NCBI GenBank assembly: GCA_903813345.2
Contig: CAIIXF020000007.1
Coordinates: 623,730-687,729, forward strand
Reading direction: 5' to 3'
Origin: Owenia fusiformis
Lineage: Eukaryota; Annelida; Polychaeta; Sabellida; Oweniidae
Length of the DNA stretch: 64,000 nucleotides
A program made the translations under genes and the position numbers. A model generated the notes under the pieces. That model saw nothing but the letters and a program-made list of their open reading frames with translations. It made no database searches and was not told the origin of the DNA. Below are positions 13,166-26,560 of this stretch, in pieces (position 1 is the stretch's first letter; every line of letters starts with the position of its first letter).

Positions 13166-14039
13166 AATGTGAAACGCAACATATTGATGCAAGAAAAATT
13201 AAAAAGCAGGGGTGGAAGGGGTTGAAAATCAGAACAACATTTCAGAAAAAACATGTGGATGGGTTGTTTACATCTTCCCTGTCTCAAAGTCGAAATTATT
13301 TTATCATCTCTATGAGTGCTTTTCCTGGAGGTAATGCATTGATCTAATATTATAATGCACCTGTTTAAATCCTCAGAGAATAGCCAAAATCCAACATATG
13401 ACTATCCAAAATCTGTTGCGATACTTTCCCTCCTCCTTTGTCACTTTTGACTTGCCTACTACTAAAAGAAGCAATGACAATTTACTAGTCAAACAAAAGT
13501 CGAACGGATAGCAACAAGGATAAATTTGGGCACATAATTGCATCCTTTGAAGTTCAATTTTTCAATATTCCAGGTCCTCCAAATTATAAGTACATGGGAT
13601 TAGATGGAATTTTAGAATTCAAATACACCAATAATATATACAGATGATATACATTTATGTGATTATAATTAGGGGCAATTATTGTTTTATGATGTCTAGA
13701 GTTGTATTCTTTTGTATTTTTGGCTACGATCCATTACATACAATTATCTTAGCAGGAGAGGGGCTTATTAACGTAATTTGGCTCCTTTAACCTTCCTAAT
13801 ATTATATTAAATATTATACTGTATGTTAAGGCATTTAATATCAGTAGCACTGTAATATATTGAGTGTTATAAAATTGAAGTAAAGATCGATTTATAGTGT
13901 AGAGATACTGCCCTGTCAATTGATCTTAGTACCATTAGTATCAGGGGAGTATTTAATAACTTAACACTATTGACTGAGCAAATACTACAGATAGAGGCTG
14001 TGCAATCAGTAATCAGTTTATTCCTTTATTGTGTTTTAG
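13166..14039. other. Intergenic or intronic, nothing recognised
   Basis: AT-rich sequence without recognised exons, RNA genes or repeats. Because the exon at 14040 needs an upstream partner, part of this stretch is probably intron. Confidence 0.35.
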
Positions 14040-17000
14040 GATTTTTACGTCATTTACGCTCTAATGCAGTGTGTGTTGATGAGGATGGTAAAAGTGAGGA
14101 GCCAACAATTTTAACTGACGAACAATTATTGGTGAATGTATCATCTGAAAGTTCCTGTGACACGAACAATGGATTAACAGATGAAGCTATTAAGACATAT
14201 CAGTACAGAATAGATAACGAAATGAGTGAAATACTTGGAAAAGCCACGAAGGATATGGAAAATACAAAAATGGATGATGTTAATAGAGATACGCCTTCTC
14301 CTGATAAGGCTGTTAGGTTTTCAGTTTCGGATGGTACTCCATCGCAAACAACAGTATTGCCAAAGAAGACAAAGCTGTTGAAACGTAAACCTACTCCCGC
14401 TAGGTTACCTATGATGGAGAGAATAAAAAGTAAGAACTTTTTTTAAAGTAATAACTGAATTAATGTTTAATGCCCAATTTCTTTGCTTTCCTTTTGTTTA
14501 AATCATATGTTTAATGTATGCAGGAGTTCAAGTTGAATTATTGAAAGCACAATGGAGAACATTTAAACAACAAAAAGCCCCATAAATGATGAACCATTGA
14601 TAAGATATGTATAGTATTTATTAAATAAAATGTCAAGTATAGTTTGTGTTGAGAAGATCTAAAGGGAACATGAAACACCAAAATGTCACTGACATTATCC
14701 ATTATTTTAGACTTTATCATATGTTTCAGTTTAATTAAATCCTGAGCCAATAACCTACTTAAACCAAAAGATATCATATTTGATGCAAATAAGATTATTA
14801 AAGTGTTCCATGAGTTCTTAATTCAGTCTTGAAAGTCAATTTATCTTCCTCGTAGATTGAGGCTACATATCTTTTCAATAGAAATCATCAATCATCAGCT
14901 TGAGAGAAGAATTGGTTCTTGATTCTAACTTCAAAGGATTGTGTCCCGGATGAAGATTTGTATCTTGAGGAAAATAAACTCAAATCAGTCGAGATATAAA
15001 TATGCAAATTTGCTGATTGATTATATTCTTATATGAATTCTTATTATGAATTATATTATTTATTATATTCTGTGAGATGTTGAAAATATTTGAATAATTT
15101 ATTGGCTTTTATTACACATACCTGGCCTTGATTGTAGGCTCTATCTATAGATAGTATTCACACTATACAGTAGTTTAAAGGGGTTTATGATTCATTTATG
15201 ATGTTCAGATGTTACCACTCGGGGTCTCAAATTAAAGTGGGAGCAAAGAATGTAGAGGGTTAGATCTTAAAAGCAATCATTATTATCATACCAAATGAAA
15301 TTCAAATGGAATAAGTTTTTTTATTATTTATTTATTTTTGTATCACAACAGATTTTCTAAAATGATACATTTTTAAAATATTGTAAAACACAGCTAGAGT
15401 ATATGAATACAATGAGAAGCTATATCAGTCCATCCTTGCATTCATCCATTCATTCAGTTCATTTATTCATCTATCTGCCCATATTCATCATTTATGGGGG
15501 TCCGTGCTGGTGGTTAATAAGTCCCAGCTCATTATTTTGCCTCATTTTGAAAAATCCACCTATTTGTCAGGATGTGAACCAACTTATTTGTCCAATTTTT
15601 GGAAAAAGGCATGACACGTGATTTTTATGGGTAAAATAAAATTGTTCAGATAGTTCCTCTTAACTTGTCGTATCATTGTTGCCACTTTAAGAACAGTATA
15701 ATGAAGACTTTGGCAAATATCACCTATTAGATGATAGGCCTAGATTTTATTTACTAATGCATGGAGGATGACCTCAATTTGAGACCTTTCCTTAAATTAA
15801 ATTGAACAATACGGCATGTGAAGTATATATCCTCTGAGTGTAGGTTTAAGAGAAAATATGAAGCTAATTGGCATCTATTGATTGATGTCCTCAGACATAG
15901 ATGTGTAGGCTTACTAATATATTGCATTGGAACTAGCAAATAGAATTCACAGATTCTGCAATAATATAAGTTTAATCAATTAACCAACATCAATTACAGA
16001 TTTGCTTCAAATTGAGGAGTCTACAGTAAATAGGCAATTTAGAAAATGAGTATACATCTCATATTAATTTTTTTCTATGATTAATTATATCAATTCAAGT
16101 TTATGTTTTATCTAATTTTCTGCTTGTTATTAAATCATCCAGTTCAAATCTTAGAGAATAATAAATCACTGACATCAAGTGAAATTGGTAAAACAGGATC
16201 TGTTCCAGGGGAATTGTTTAATAAAGCGATATCTGGGATGTCTTGGGAAAATATTTGAAGAAACACCCACAAATCTAATAATTTGCTATATATCAAATCT
16301 TTGATATAACAATCTGAAGTAGATCTAACCTCAAGCTATAAAACAGTCAAACAAGCCTTGAATGATTGTGTTACTTTTTAATATGGTAGCAAATATATGC
16401 TTTTCATTGTGGTAACATTTGATTTTCATTGTATTAATGTTTTATTTCCTTTCTTGTCTTCCAATTCATTTGGTAACCATTCCTATGGGTATCAATGTGG
16501 TGAAATGTTTATGCTTATGTTTATGTGTAATACAGTATGTTTTTTCAGTGTGGTAAGTACATGTACTCCTCCTTCATTCAAGGTGGAAACATCTCTCTTA
16601 GCTTTTCATTTTGGCAACACATCCCTGTGTTGTTGTCAATATTGTAACAACTGGAATGACTTTCAATGTGGTCATAACATTTCCTAATAATCTTTTAAAT
16701 GTGGTAGGGCAAAGGGGTGTAATGTCGATGTTTAGAGTAACCTTGACATAAGAAATGGGGTAACTTCGACAATTACTTATACACAGGCTGGTATCGAAAA
16801 ATTTGTCCGCTGTGACAGAGCGTGCTATTTTGCATAGGAACACTAATAAACCCACAAAATTTATTTTTTACTCATATGTTTTGCTATACCAAAGAAGTGA
16901 CCCTGTAAGTTCTGAAAACCTGTTAGTACCATTGTATATTATGTAAAAATTGTATAAATGTTTTAATTTAGTGAATAAAGTTTATTAATAAAAAAAAGAC

Positions 17001-17681
17001 AAAAAAAGACATGGCTTCCCTAGATCGGGAATTAGAACAAATAAACAACTAGGTAAAGTTACCCCAAATGTCAAAGTTACCCCAAATGTCAAAGTTACCC
17101 CAAATGTCAAAGTTACCCCAAATGTCAAAGTTACCCCAAATGTCAAAGTTACCCCAAATGTCAAAGTTACCCCAAATGTCAAAGTTACCCCAAATGTCAA
17201 AGTTACCCCAAATGTCAAAGTTACCCCAAATGTCAAAGTTACCCCAAATGTCAAAGTTACCCCAAATGTCAAAGTTACCCCAAATGTCAAAGTTACCCCA
17301 AATGTCAAAGTAACCCCAAATGTCAAAGTTATCCCAAATTGGTGTCAACGTTATACCCCTTCCCCCTAACTTGAAGATTTGAAGTCTTATATCTTCTCAA
17401 AATTTGATTATTTTTATTTTTTTCAAAGTAGTTATAATTATATTCAGTGCAATATCTATGAAGTAACATCATCCAAACATATGTTCCTTTCAGTGAAGGA
17501 TGGCACAGAGACTATAGTATGCGAAGAACTAGAAGAGGAAGGGGATCCAACAAACAGTGAAGATCAATCTGAAAATGAACTCCAACAATCTGGTAATAAT
17601 CCTAACATAGATGAACAGGTAGAAATAGAAGAACAGAATCACGTGGATGACAAATCTGATGCACCATCTGATAGGACCTAA
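14040..17681 (+). CDS. Unidentified acidic protein, two C-terminal exons (partial gene)
   Basis: I do not recognise this gene. Two exons are supported by splice signals and matching phase: 14040-14429 (acceptor TTTTAG, donor GTAAGA) and 17494-17681 (acceptor CCTTTCAG, ending in TAA). The first leaves one base (A) and the second begins TG, which together make an ATG codon and keep the frame. The visible product is about 190 residues: an acidic, serine-rich stretch, then a basic patch (KKTKLLKRKPTPARLPMMER), then a strongly acidic tail rich in Glu, Asp, Asn and Gln. No transmembrane segment or enzymatic motif is apparent. Upstream exons were not found with confidence; they may lie before 14040. 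The intron holds the foldback element and 18-bp minisatellite at 16703-17370, ending only about 120 bp before the last exon. Confidence 0.6.
16703..17370. mobile_element. Foldback MITE whose right arm has become a minisatellite
   Basis: The left end (GGTAGGGCAAAGGGGTGTAA) and the inverted right end (GTTAGGGGGAAGGGGTATAA) are imperfect inverted repeats. The subterminal motif GGGGTAACTTTGACAT occurs once in the left arm as GGGGTAACTTCGACA and many times in the right arm. It lies in the intron of the unidentified gene. Confidence 0.6.
17053..17340. repeat. 18-bp minisatellite, about 16 copies
   Basis: Nearly perfect tandem copies of GTTACCCCAAATGTCAAA. Only the last two units show substitutions. 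Since 18 is a multiple of three, the array is open in several frames on both strands; these frames are artefacts. Confidence 0.95.
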
Positions 17682-18058
17682 ATACAGTGAGATAATAGGG
17701 CATCCTGCAATATTTAGCAACAACATGTTGTGGATAATATTACAAACTCACGAATCAAAGTATTAACAATGTATTAATGACTGGTTTGAATTGCATTGTA
17801 CAGTGTATCGCTGTTCTATGACTAAAAGTATCTGATTCGCCCCATTAGGATATGAGTATAAATTAGATAAAGTGTACAAATGAATTGAATCTATGAAAAT
17901 GAGAATAGAGTTTTGTTGCGGTGAATGGATGAAACATTGAGAAGTACTTCTAACAGAAGTGGCCTGTCAAGAGTTGATGGATTGAAATGTCACTTTGAAC
18001 TTCATTATCTGACTGTAGAATTATATGTGTGTACTATTTAAGTAGGAAAATGCTTTTT

Positions 18059-19560
18059 ATGTCCCCACCACATAGTGTGGGGCCATATTGTCGGCCTAGG
18101 CGCGTCCGTCTGTCCGTCTGTCCGTCTGTCTGTCCGTCTGTCTGTCCGTACGTCCGGCAGTTTTCTCCAAAACCGCTACAGATATCACCTTCAAATTTTC
18201 AGGGATAACTTATGAGTGCATACAGATGTGGATGAAAAAAAATTAACTCGATACCTACTTCCTGTCGGCCATTTTGAAGTCGAATGCTAAAATCCTTGTC
18301 TGCAAACTTTAAGAAAAACTGCTTCACAGTTGCTTTTAAAACTTTAACATCTTGTTCAGCTCACTTCATTCTAGATCTGATTAGGTTTTGGACCTGCTAG
18401 CTCAGTCATGTCAGCCATTTTGAATGTCTTAAGAAAAGTTAGCGCGCGATAATACTTTGTATCATATTGAATGGTGTTTTTGAGTTTTCATACTTTAACT
18501 ATTTAGTAGCTTTATAAATAATTTCAGATGTACTTTGCTGTAAAAGCCTACTTTATTGTTAACAGTAGTTATATGTGATAATTTTGTAAAAAGAAATCAG
18601 CAAAAACTCATAAGGACTTTTTTATTGTCGGCCATTTTGGATTTTTCGGTCCTAAAATCTTGTCTGTGAAGTCTTGTCTGCGCGTTTTCAGGTGAACCGT
18701 TTGGTGGATCAATTTCAAATTTTCAGGGATGATTCTTAGTATAAAAATCTAGATCTCATTAGTTTTTTGGCATTCTGGGTAAATGTCAAGGCAGCCATTT
18801 TGGATTTTCCGTCCTAAAATCTTGTCTGTAAAGTCTTGTCTACTCGTTTTCAGGTGAACTGTTTCGTAGATCAATTTCAAATTTTCAGGAATGATTCTTA
18901 GTATGAAAATCTAGAACTGATTAGTTTTTTTGCATTCTGGGTAAATGTCAAGGCAGCCATTTTGGATTTTCCGTCTTAAAATCTTGCCTGTAAAGTCTTG
19001 TCTACGCGTTTTTAGGAGAACGGTTTGATAGATCAATTTCAAATTTTCAGGGATGATTCTTTGTATGAAAATCTACATCTGATTACTTTTTTTGCATTCT
19101 GCGTAAATGTTAAGGCAGCTATTTTGGATTTTCTGTCCTAAAATCTTGTCTGTAAAGTCTTGTCTACCCGTTTTCAGGTGAACCGTTTGGTAGATCAATT
19201 TCATATTTTCAGGGATGATTCTTAGTATGAAAATCTACAAACAGATTAGTTTTTTGACATTCTTGGTAAATGTCAAGGCAGCCATTTTGGATTTTCCATC
19301 CTGAAATCTTGTCTGTAAAGTCTTGTTTACATGTTTTCTGGTTAACTGTGTGACGGATCAATTTCAAATTTTCAGGGGTGGTTCTTAGTATGAAAATCTA
19401 GAACTGACTAAATTTTTGGCATTCTGGGTAAATTTTAAGGTGGCCACTTTGGATTTTCCGTCCTCAAATTGTGTTGGTAAAGTCTTGTCTACTCATTTTC
19501 AGGATAACCATTTCACGGGATCACCACTTGGTGGGGACATTTTGTACACATTTGTGTTCT
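18059..19560 (+). repeat. Interspersed element with five internal ~163-bp units
   Basis: It starts ATGTCCCCACCACA with GTCCGTCT microsatellite, and ends TGGTGGGGACATTTTGTACA. About five internal units of ~163 bp, anchored on TTTTCAGGGATGATTCTTAG (near 18721, 18886, 19049, 19210 and 19371), each carry GGCAGCCATTTTGGATTTTC and AAATCTTGTCTGTAAAGTC. An inverted partial copy is at 58140-58735. No ORF with a recognisable domain, so non-autonomous or satellite-like. Confidence 0.75.
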
Positions 19561-20776
19561 TGTATAACAAATGTTATACCATAAATAATATTCTTTCTAT
19601 CAAGAACAGATTCATGTGCTACCGCACACCATACTTTTTCATGTAAGATCTTTGCAGCTTGGTGACATAAATCAAGAAAAATTGTAATTCGAAAAAAATG
19701 TTTCGGCATTAGGCCTTATAGGTTTGATTCACTTAAATGGTTATCAACTGAGCTGTTTCTGTGCACAATGCTCTTACAGTGTCTCCAGCAGCTTTAAAAC
19801 TATGACTATATATATGAGAGCCTTAAAGTCATGAGTTACATCATCTGCCAACATATTTACCTTTGAAAAATCCTACAGGAGAATTTGGGAGATGTACTGT
19901 GCGTTTAATAGAGAGAATATGGAAAAAGATGTTTTTATAATTTCAATATTTTAGAATTTGACGTACCTGTTTTATGCATGACTGTAATATATTTGATTCT
20001 ATAAGACACATTGAGCAAGTAATCTCCAGTGCAAGTTTTGAAGTACTTTTGAAATTCATGGGTATAAACCCCATTTAGGTAGCAACACTATAGAATGAAA
20101 TGTAGTTATTTTATAGAATGTACAGTTGTACCAAGAGAAGAGTACATTCTTTTTCTATTGTTTTGAAAGAATCCATTTACAAGCGATAGTGTCCATCATT
20201 CAAAAACAACATAAAAATGTACATGTACCTTCTGTATTGAGCTAAGCTAATTTACGCATTCTCCTCAATATTCAATGTCTCACTGTACCTAAAATGGTTC
20301 ATGCCATGCACTGAAGCTGACCTAATAACACCTTACTCGCTCTCTCATCAACTCACTTCCCTTATAGTTGAATAGTTAATACAAAAGAAATGTTACAGTT
20401 GAATGGTAAAGTTGTACATGTACACTATAAATGACAAGGGATTGATGTACTCGTGTATTTTTTCATTTAAAACAAAATACAATGTATGTCTGTTCATGTG
20501 CTCCCCATGGGTAATCAGACAACTCAACCACATTTGAAAATCTAATATAAATGAATAATGTAATATTAAAATCCTAATAAATGACAAAGGATGATTTGTC
20601 CAGGGGATGAGTTGCCCAGTTGGCTGATTGCCAGTTTAGTTGTTGCTCTAAGAAATATAAATTAAAATGCTTTGAACAAATGTCGCTCATTCGAGACCAT
20701 GTGTACATTGTAGAGTGAATGAAAAATAAGTTTTTTGGAAATTACAGTATTTTTATTAATTTCAGTCTATACAATG
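19561..20776. other. Gene-free AT-rich stretch
   Basis: No exon, RNA gene or repeat that I can support. Confidence 0.35.
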
Positions 20777-20976
20777 CAGTCATCTCCCCAGCATTAAAGC
20801 ATGTTGGCGCAACACCCACCTGAGATTTTGAAAATAGGCTTGCACCCACCTGAAAATCCATTTGCACCCACTTGAAAATGAGAAAATCATGAATGATTGG
20901 CATATTTTGACCAATTTTTCTCTGAATTGTAAAAATGAAAATTTTGCACCCACCTGTGAAAAATCCTGAGATCACT
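20777..20976 (+). mobile_element. MITE family C, copy 1
   Basis: The ends CAGTCATCTCCCCAGCA and GAGATCACTG are inverted-repeat-like. The interior has three CACCCACCTG / GCACCCACTTG words and GGCATATTTTGACCAA. Closely related copies are at 57358-57564 (same orientation) and 56581-56739 (inverted). About 200 bp, no coding capacity. Confidence 0.75.
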
Positions 20977-21263
20977 GCAGTGTGTTAAAATAGTCAACTA
21001 TATTCTCTCTCAGACATGTATAATTTATCAGTAGACAGTAATTGATGAACTGTACTAGAGAAATTCCTTATACATATGTGAAATGTTTGAATTTTGATGT
21101 ACATGTATTCCATATGACGGAATCATATAGATGGCTTCAAAATGGGCTCCATGTAAAAATAAGTTAAGTGTACGTCTTTGATAAATCCGAATCATAAAAG
21201 ATATATAGTATATGTTACCTATAACAAAAATAGAGATGTTTACTTTATCCATTTAAGTAATTA
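20977..21263. other. Short non-coding gap between two repeats
   Basis: Nothing recognisable. Confidence 0.3.
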
Positions 21264-21785
21264 TCCCAACGAACAAAGTTCCGTAGGGATATAGTGAAGC
21301 CCTCCGTCCGTCAGTCCGTCCGTCCATCCGGAAGATAACTCAAATACTAGTAGACAGATTTTCTTCATATTTAGTGGAAAGATGTATATTGGTGAATAGT
21401 TTTATGCAAAAAAAATGTTTCAAGATGGCCACCGCTTTAAAAATGACGGGACTTTTTCGCAAAAATCATAAATTTTTCATTCTGAACCAAATTAATATTA
21501 TTGTTTGAAATTTTGGTAGTATATTCACAACATTTATCTATTTCACATATATTCCATGTTTCTCATCCTGAGGAAAACAAATTTTCGCTAATTTTTAGAT
21601 CTTTCTGAAGTATAGCTTTATTATACTCAAATGAAAGGCAATTAAGAGTAGATTGCAAATATTGTATCTTTTTTCTGATTCGAGCCTCATAAATTCAAAA
21701 TGGCCGTCTAATGTACGATTTCGCAATAATTTTTCGATTCCTTCAAAGTATGGCTATATAAATCGAAGGAATTTTGTAAATGCAT
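21264..21785 (+). repeat. TCCCAACGAAC-family element, 5' part
   Basis: Begins TCCCAACGAAC followed by GGGATATAGTGAAGCCCTCC and CCGTCCGTC repeats, resembling 3317-3375. From about 21480 it matches, inverted, the interior of the element at 7459-7991 (for example GGCCGTCTAATGTACGATTT). The right terminal repeat was not found, so the copy is truncated or chimeric. Confidence 0.65.
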
Positions 21786-22150
21786 TTTAAATCTCCAATT
21801 TAGGATTTGATCAAGGAGGATTGATCTCCATATTTTATTTTGTTCTGTACACATACTAAACCCACAGTTCTTGACAGATGTCATTATTCCAAAATTAAAA
21901 ATTAAACAGTCACCATTTTTTCATTTCAGATTTTGAATCACAAGTTTTCGAAACAAGAAGTGATCAAGAAATTAGCTCAAATCTTTTGGATTGCTGATAA
22001 TGATTTTATACCCAGTTTATTGTCAGACAATAAAAACATTTTCAATGTTGAAAATATTGAGATTGCATTCTGGGAGCCAATCAAGTTTTAGATTTAAGAT
22101 TTTAAAGATGACCATCCATCGGTGTTAAAAATGGTGCATGGCTACACTAG
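21786..22150. repeat. Interspersed repeat D, copy 1
   Basis: Shares AGAAGTGATCAAGA, CAGTCACCATTTTTTCA, TTTTCAATGTTGA and GATTGCATTCTGGGAGCCAATC with 24950-25255, where the last of these appears inverted. Probably two rearranged copies of one old element. Confidence 0.45.
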
Positions 22151-24689
22151 AAGACTGGAAACACATTTTCTATTGCATCCATGATCATGGCATCAAGAAA
22201 CTCTAACTAAGACTTATAAGAGGATCTAACGAACAAACATTTATTGTTTCTGACTGAGTACAATTGCTATATTCATTGCTAACAATAGGTTATTGTATAA
22301 TTTCAAGACATTTTGACTTTCACTACCCTATTATCCTAGATCTTTTGATGTTTCGACACATCAAATATTTTTCTCTCATATTAGTTCCAATTATTATTGT
22401 CCTTCTGTGCAGCATATGTAAACATCTAAGGGTAGAGACCTTAAAAGTATTAATAGAATAGAACATTGTTTAAAATGCTGTATAATCATTGAGTACTTTT
22501 GCAATGACCAAAATGTCCAAAGGTGCAGTACTTGTGTCTGTAACATCACTCCCAACATTCAGAGACCATTATCACAATCCAAAGTCACAGGGGGATGGGA
22601 CTTTTTATTATTATCAAATATAAATCATCCTTGATAAATCTAGATGGTGAAAATATGAGGTGTAATAATAGTTATCAATAACAATGTTGAATACAATTGG
22701 ATTATAATGATCACCTGCTATGGCCATGATGAAGGCAATCATTTCTTTATTTCGTGTGGAATATAATGAATCTTTATTCCAATAAAATGCCTTCAGTAAT
22801 TTTAGATACGTATTTTTACTGTACTCCAAGACCTATGTATAGAGAGCAAAGATCTGAATTGACCGGGTGCTACATTACTTGGGGATATGTTAAAGTGGTA
22901 GGGGTCTTTTCAGAAAGCATGCCAGTGTTAGCTTACAATCCTAATCTGATTGCGAAGAGATGAACATTTCATCAATTGTAAAACTAATTGAAGATTTAAA
23001 ATTCATCAGAATAAAAAATGGACGTCTTTATCATCATAACTATTGCAAAATTACCTTGAAATCAAATCATCACAATAAAATAAAGTCAGAACTTGGCCTT
23101 TTAGAAAGTAAGCTTGATATGGAATGTTGTGATTTATACATTTAAAATTGTGACAGTTCTTAAAAAGTTACTCTCAGCTCATCTCTAGGCTTTGTTTCCC
23201 CTTTAAAGTTGACTGCATCATTGATTCATTGGGAAAAGGCCGAGTTCACCATCTTAACGATATTGGTATGTTATTAAGACAATTCTGATTTTATTGATTT
23301 TTGTGTTAGTATTCTGGAAAACAAGTGTAAAAGAAAGTCTAGCTATTAAACGTTCAAATATAAGTTATTTTGACATAAATTGCAATAATTCTTTGTTAGG
23401 ATTGTCATAAAAATTAGCGGCCCATTAGCAATTTCCATTTCCACATCTATAAGGATGTACGGGTTCATCCATTACCGTCAAAACTCTAAGCCTACTTGTA
23501 CTTGATGAAAATCAATGGCTTCTTTTAGAGTAACATAGAAAATGATTTTCAAAGCATTAGTAAAGATAGTGGGTTATGCTAGCATTACATAAATTAGCCT
23601 TATTTGAACAAAACCTTCCATATTTTAAAGAAGTCATGAGTTACAGGATTGCACCATTAAATCAAATACCTCGGATTCTGAGATAATCTATAGATGATTG
23701 CCAGAGCATGTTATTGGGATATTTTACTGGATTTGAAAAAAGCAACTTTTCATTTAATTTTCCAAGGTGTGTTCACTTTGCCCTATGCTGGTTATATGTA
23801 AGAATATTTTCCCTTACAAAAAATTTCTCAGAAACTTGGAAAAATAAATAGCATTAAAAGTGCAGCCAATAAAGTGATCCTCAATTAGGCGATAGCTAAG
23901 CCTACTTCTAATTGTTACTTTGTAATTGGCAAAATATGAAAGAAATTCCACTTTAAATATTCATGATAAGTAATCAACTTAAAAGAATGAATGTGTATAT
24001 TTTGATAATCTTTATAATAGGTAACTCATAAGCAAAATGTATAAATAAGCTTGTGATTTATAATTCTGTACAATAGTTTTTATTTATACAAGAGCTGTAA
24101 CAAACACAATAGTAAAAACATTATTATTCCCATAGGATATTTATGATGGCTTCTATTTTGTATGTTATTTATCAACATGTATGCAGATACAATCGTGATT
24201 TTGTTTTTTAGTTATTTCTTTAAATTATATGAGAAATACAAAATAAGCTTTTTCTTGCAATTTGGACAGGAAGCATTTTTCTCCAATTTTGAAAAACGCC
24301 GTATGCAATGCTCATATATCTCTATGTATTTCACACTTGAGTGGGTTTCGGGTAGATATCACCCGGGAATATATATCATATCTGAGGAGCGGGCAGGATA
24401 TATTGTATATGTCCCGCTCTAGGCCAAATGCGGGCAGATATAATATATCCATCCCGCTCCCGGGAATTTTTTCAAAAGTTTAAAAAAGTTTAAAAATTTC
24501 AAAAATTTAAATTTCAGAAGTTTAAAATTTTTCAAAAAGTTTAAATGTTACAATTCTATTGATTGAACTGAAGGAATATTATGAAAATGTTAAATATAAA
24601 TTGTGCTTTTACAGTATAGGCCTATCTTGTCATTTGAAAAAGGTGGTAAAGGTTATATCTACCCCAAACCCACTCAAGTATGAGATACC
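22151..24689. other. Gene-free stretch
   Basis: No supported exon. At 24340-24470 there is a local palindromic patch, GAGCGGG...CCCGCTC, within CCCGGGAATATAT...CTCCCGGGAA. The rest is AT-rich sequence with nothing recognised. Confidence 0.35.
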
Positions 24690-24837
24690 CCAGTTATGTA
24701 CGGTCGGTTTTGGATACAGTGTTTATCCCGCGGGAAATATGTGTATCTCCCTCGGTCCCTGCGGTCCCTCGTGAGATACACATATTTCCCTTGGGATAAA
24801 CCCTGTATCCAAAACCTCCCAGTACATAACCCTTATA
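24690..24837. mobile_element. Palindromic element P, copy 1
   Basis: Near-perfect hairpin of about 145 bp. GTTATGTACGGTCGGTTTTG pairs with CAAAACCTCCCAGTACATAAC, and GGATACAGTGTTTATCCC pairs with GGGATAAACCCTGTATCC. The centre is GGTCCCTGCGGTCCCTC. A diverged second copy is at 27105-27243. Fits a foldback MITE. Confidence 0.7.
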
Positions 24838-24949
24838 TAGAATATGGGAAGTTGCATAACCTTCTCTTGAAGGGCCATGATATTATTAAGTTCTGGATGA
24901 AATTGACTTTCCAATGAACCCTGCCAACTTTTGCTACACCAAAGAAACT

Positions 24950-25255
24950 AGTATATACTGCAAGGAGGATTGGTTCCCAGAATGCAATCTCGATATTTTC
25001 TAACAATGAATCCAATCTTGAAGGATCTCATGATTATAAAATTCAAAATCAAACAGCAGCCATTTTTTCAATTCAGAATTTGTATTGCAAGTTTTGTTCT
25101 TATTGTTCTACAAAAAAATGTCAAGAAGACAAGAAGTGATCAAGACATTGGTTTAAATCTTATGGATCACTGATTATAAATAAGGACATTTTCAATGTTG
25201 ATATCGATCAAGGTCAAGCCAATCCTCCTTGGATGGCAGATTCACGATGTCATAG
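24950..25255. repeat. Interspersed repeat D, copy 2
   Basis: See 21786-22150. Contains GGATTGGTTCCCAGAATGCAATCTC, an inverted match to the tail of copy 1, and GACAAGAAGTGATCAAGACATT in the direct orientation. Confidence 0.45.
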
Positions 25256-26253
25256 GTTGTAACTAGCTTAAATCCTAAAAATGTTTTACACAATATAGAA
25301 TTAGCAATAAGTTAATCCTATTTTGGCTTAAAAATAATATTCTCCAAAAGGTTTTTTATAGTTTAAGGCCTCTGATAAGGCTATATTCAGACCCTATCGC
25401 TTATGTAATTTCAAGCACCATTTAATATTCTATAGTGATTCCATATTCCCCATTTATATGAGACATGCTTCAAAGTATCATGCAATCCATAGGGAAATCT
25501 AGCCAATTTTAAGGGGTTAATAGATAATATAATTGTCATCTTGCTTCCTTTGTAATATGTCATGCATTTTAATTAACTTTACTTGGGCACCTGGGTATAA
25601 GTGACATTTTCATTTTTAAGAATATGTCAACAATATGTATGCAGTTGAGGCATTTCAAGAAAGGAAGGAACGGGGATGTTTGTGGGGGGAAACTGGCAGA
25701 AAGTTAATTAAACCTTGTAAAACCTGAGTTAGTGAACACATCTCTCTAGTAACATTGGATCAGATATAAGATTTCCTGCGGATTTTCTGCAACTGTCTTA
25801 TCAGAGTTGAGCAGTTAATGTTAATATTACCTGCGAAAAATAATCAAAAGGTAAATTTGGGATGTGACTAATTATAATTCTTATGCTTTAATTATAATTA
25901 ATTATAATGCTTTGTTTTTGTAATACAGGAAAAGTGTCTAGCCTTGATTGCTTTAAAGATAATCTGGTCTACTATTATTACCTCTATCTGTTAAGTCCCA
26001 ACTTAATCTTTTTCTCATCCCCATCAATTTAAAAAAACAGATTGAAAGAAAAACATAATGACCACCCTTAACTCTGCCATGTCCTTTAATTAATTCAATT
26101 ACATCTTTTAACAGGGTGAAATGTGTCAAAGATTCAACTATTTAAAGGATCATCTTGATGAGATTATAAAGGATTAAAAGAGATTGAAATTTGACAAGAA
26201 AAGGATGAACCATTCAGATGACAGTCAGTCTAAAATAAGTCAATTTATATAAC
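25256..26253. other. Gene-free stretch
   Basis: AT-rich sequence with no supported feature. Confidence 0.3.
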
Positions 26254-26560
26254 CACGCGGTCCTAACTTCGACCGTTAATTGAATTTTTGACCTACCAGA
26301 TGCTTGAAAATTAAGGATTGCGAGTCTCATACTGCACCGTTTTTCTTCAAACCTATACCATTAAAATCAAAACAAAATTGTCTTTCTGTCGGTGCATTGC
26401 TTTATTGTAAAGAGTCCCTCGTTCTAGCAGCATTTTGGTCCCAAGCTGTTAGAAGGCCTTCTACCAGCTGGGGACCAAAATGCCGCTGGAAGTAGGGACT
26501 CTGTTTAAGAGAATAATGTACCATCAGAAAGGGATTTTTGTTATGCTTTGAATGGAACAA
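26254..26560 (+). mobile_element. Foldback MITE F, copy 1 (3' arm missing)
   Basis: Matches 29791-30120 over about 300 bp, including CTAACTTCGACC at the start, GCACCGTTTTTCTTCAAAC, the stem TTGGTCCC...GCTGTTAGAAGGCCTTCT and GGGACCAAAATGCCGCTGGA. The right terminal arm present in copy 2 is absent here, so this copy is truncated or was joined to other sequence near 26560. Confidence 0.75.

Noticed and set aside
17053-17340. CRISPR-like array
   Set aside because: Units are directly adjacent with no spacers, and the genome is eukaryotic.
16985-17348. Open frames encoding MSKLPQ, TFGVTL or NFDIWG repeats
   Set aside because: All are readings of one 18-bp minisatellite on both strands; no splice signals or start context.
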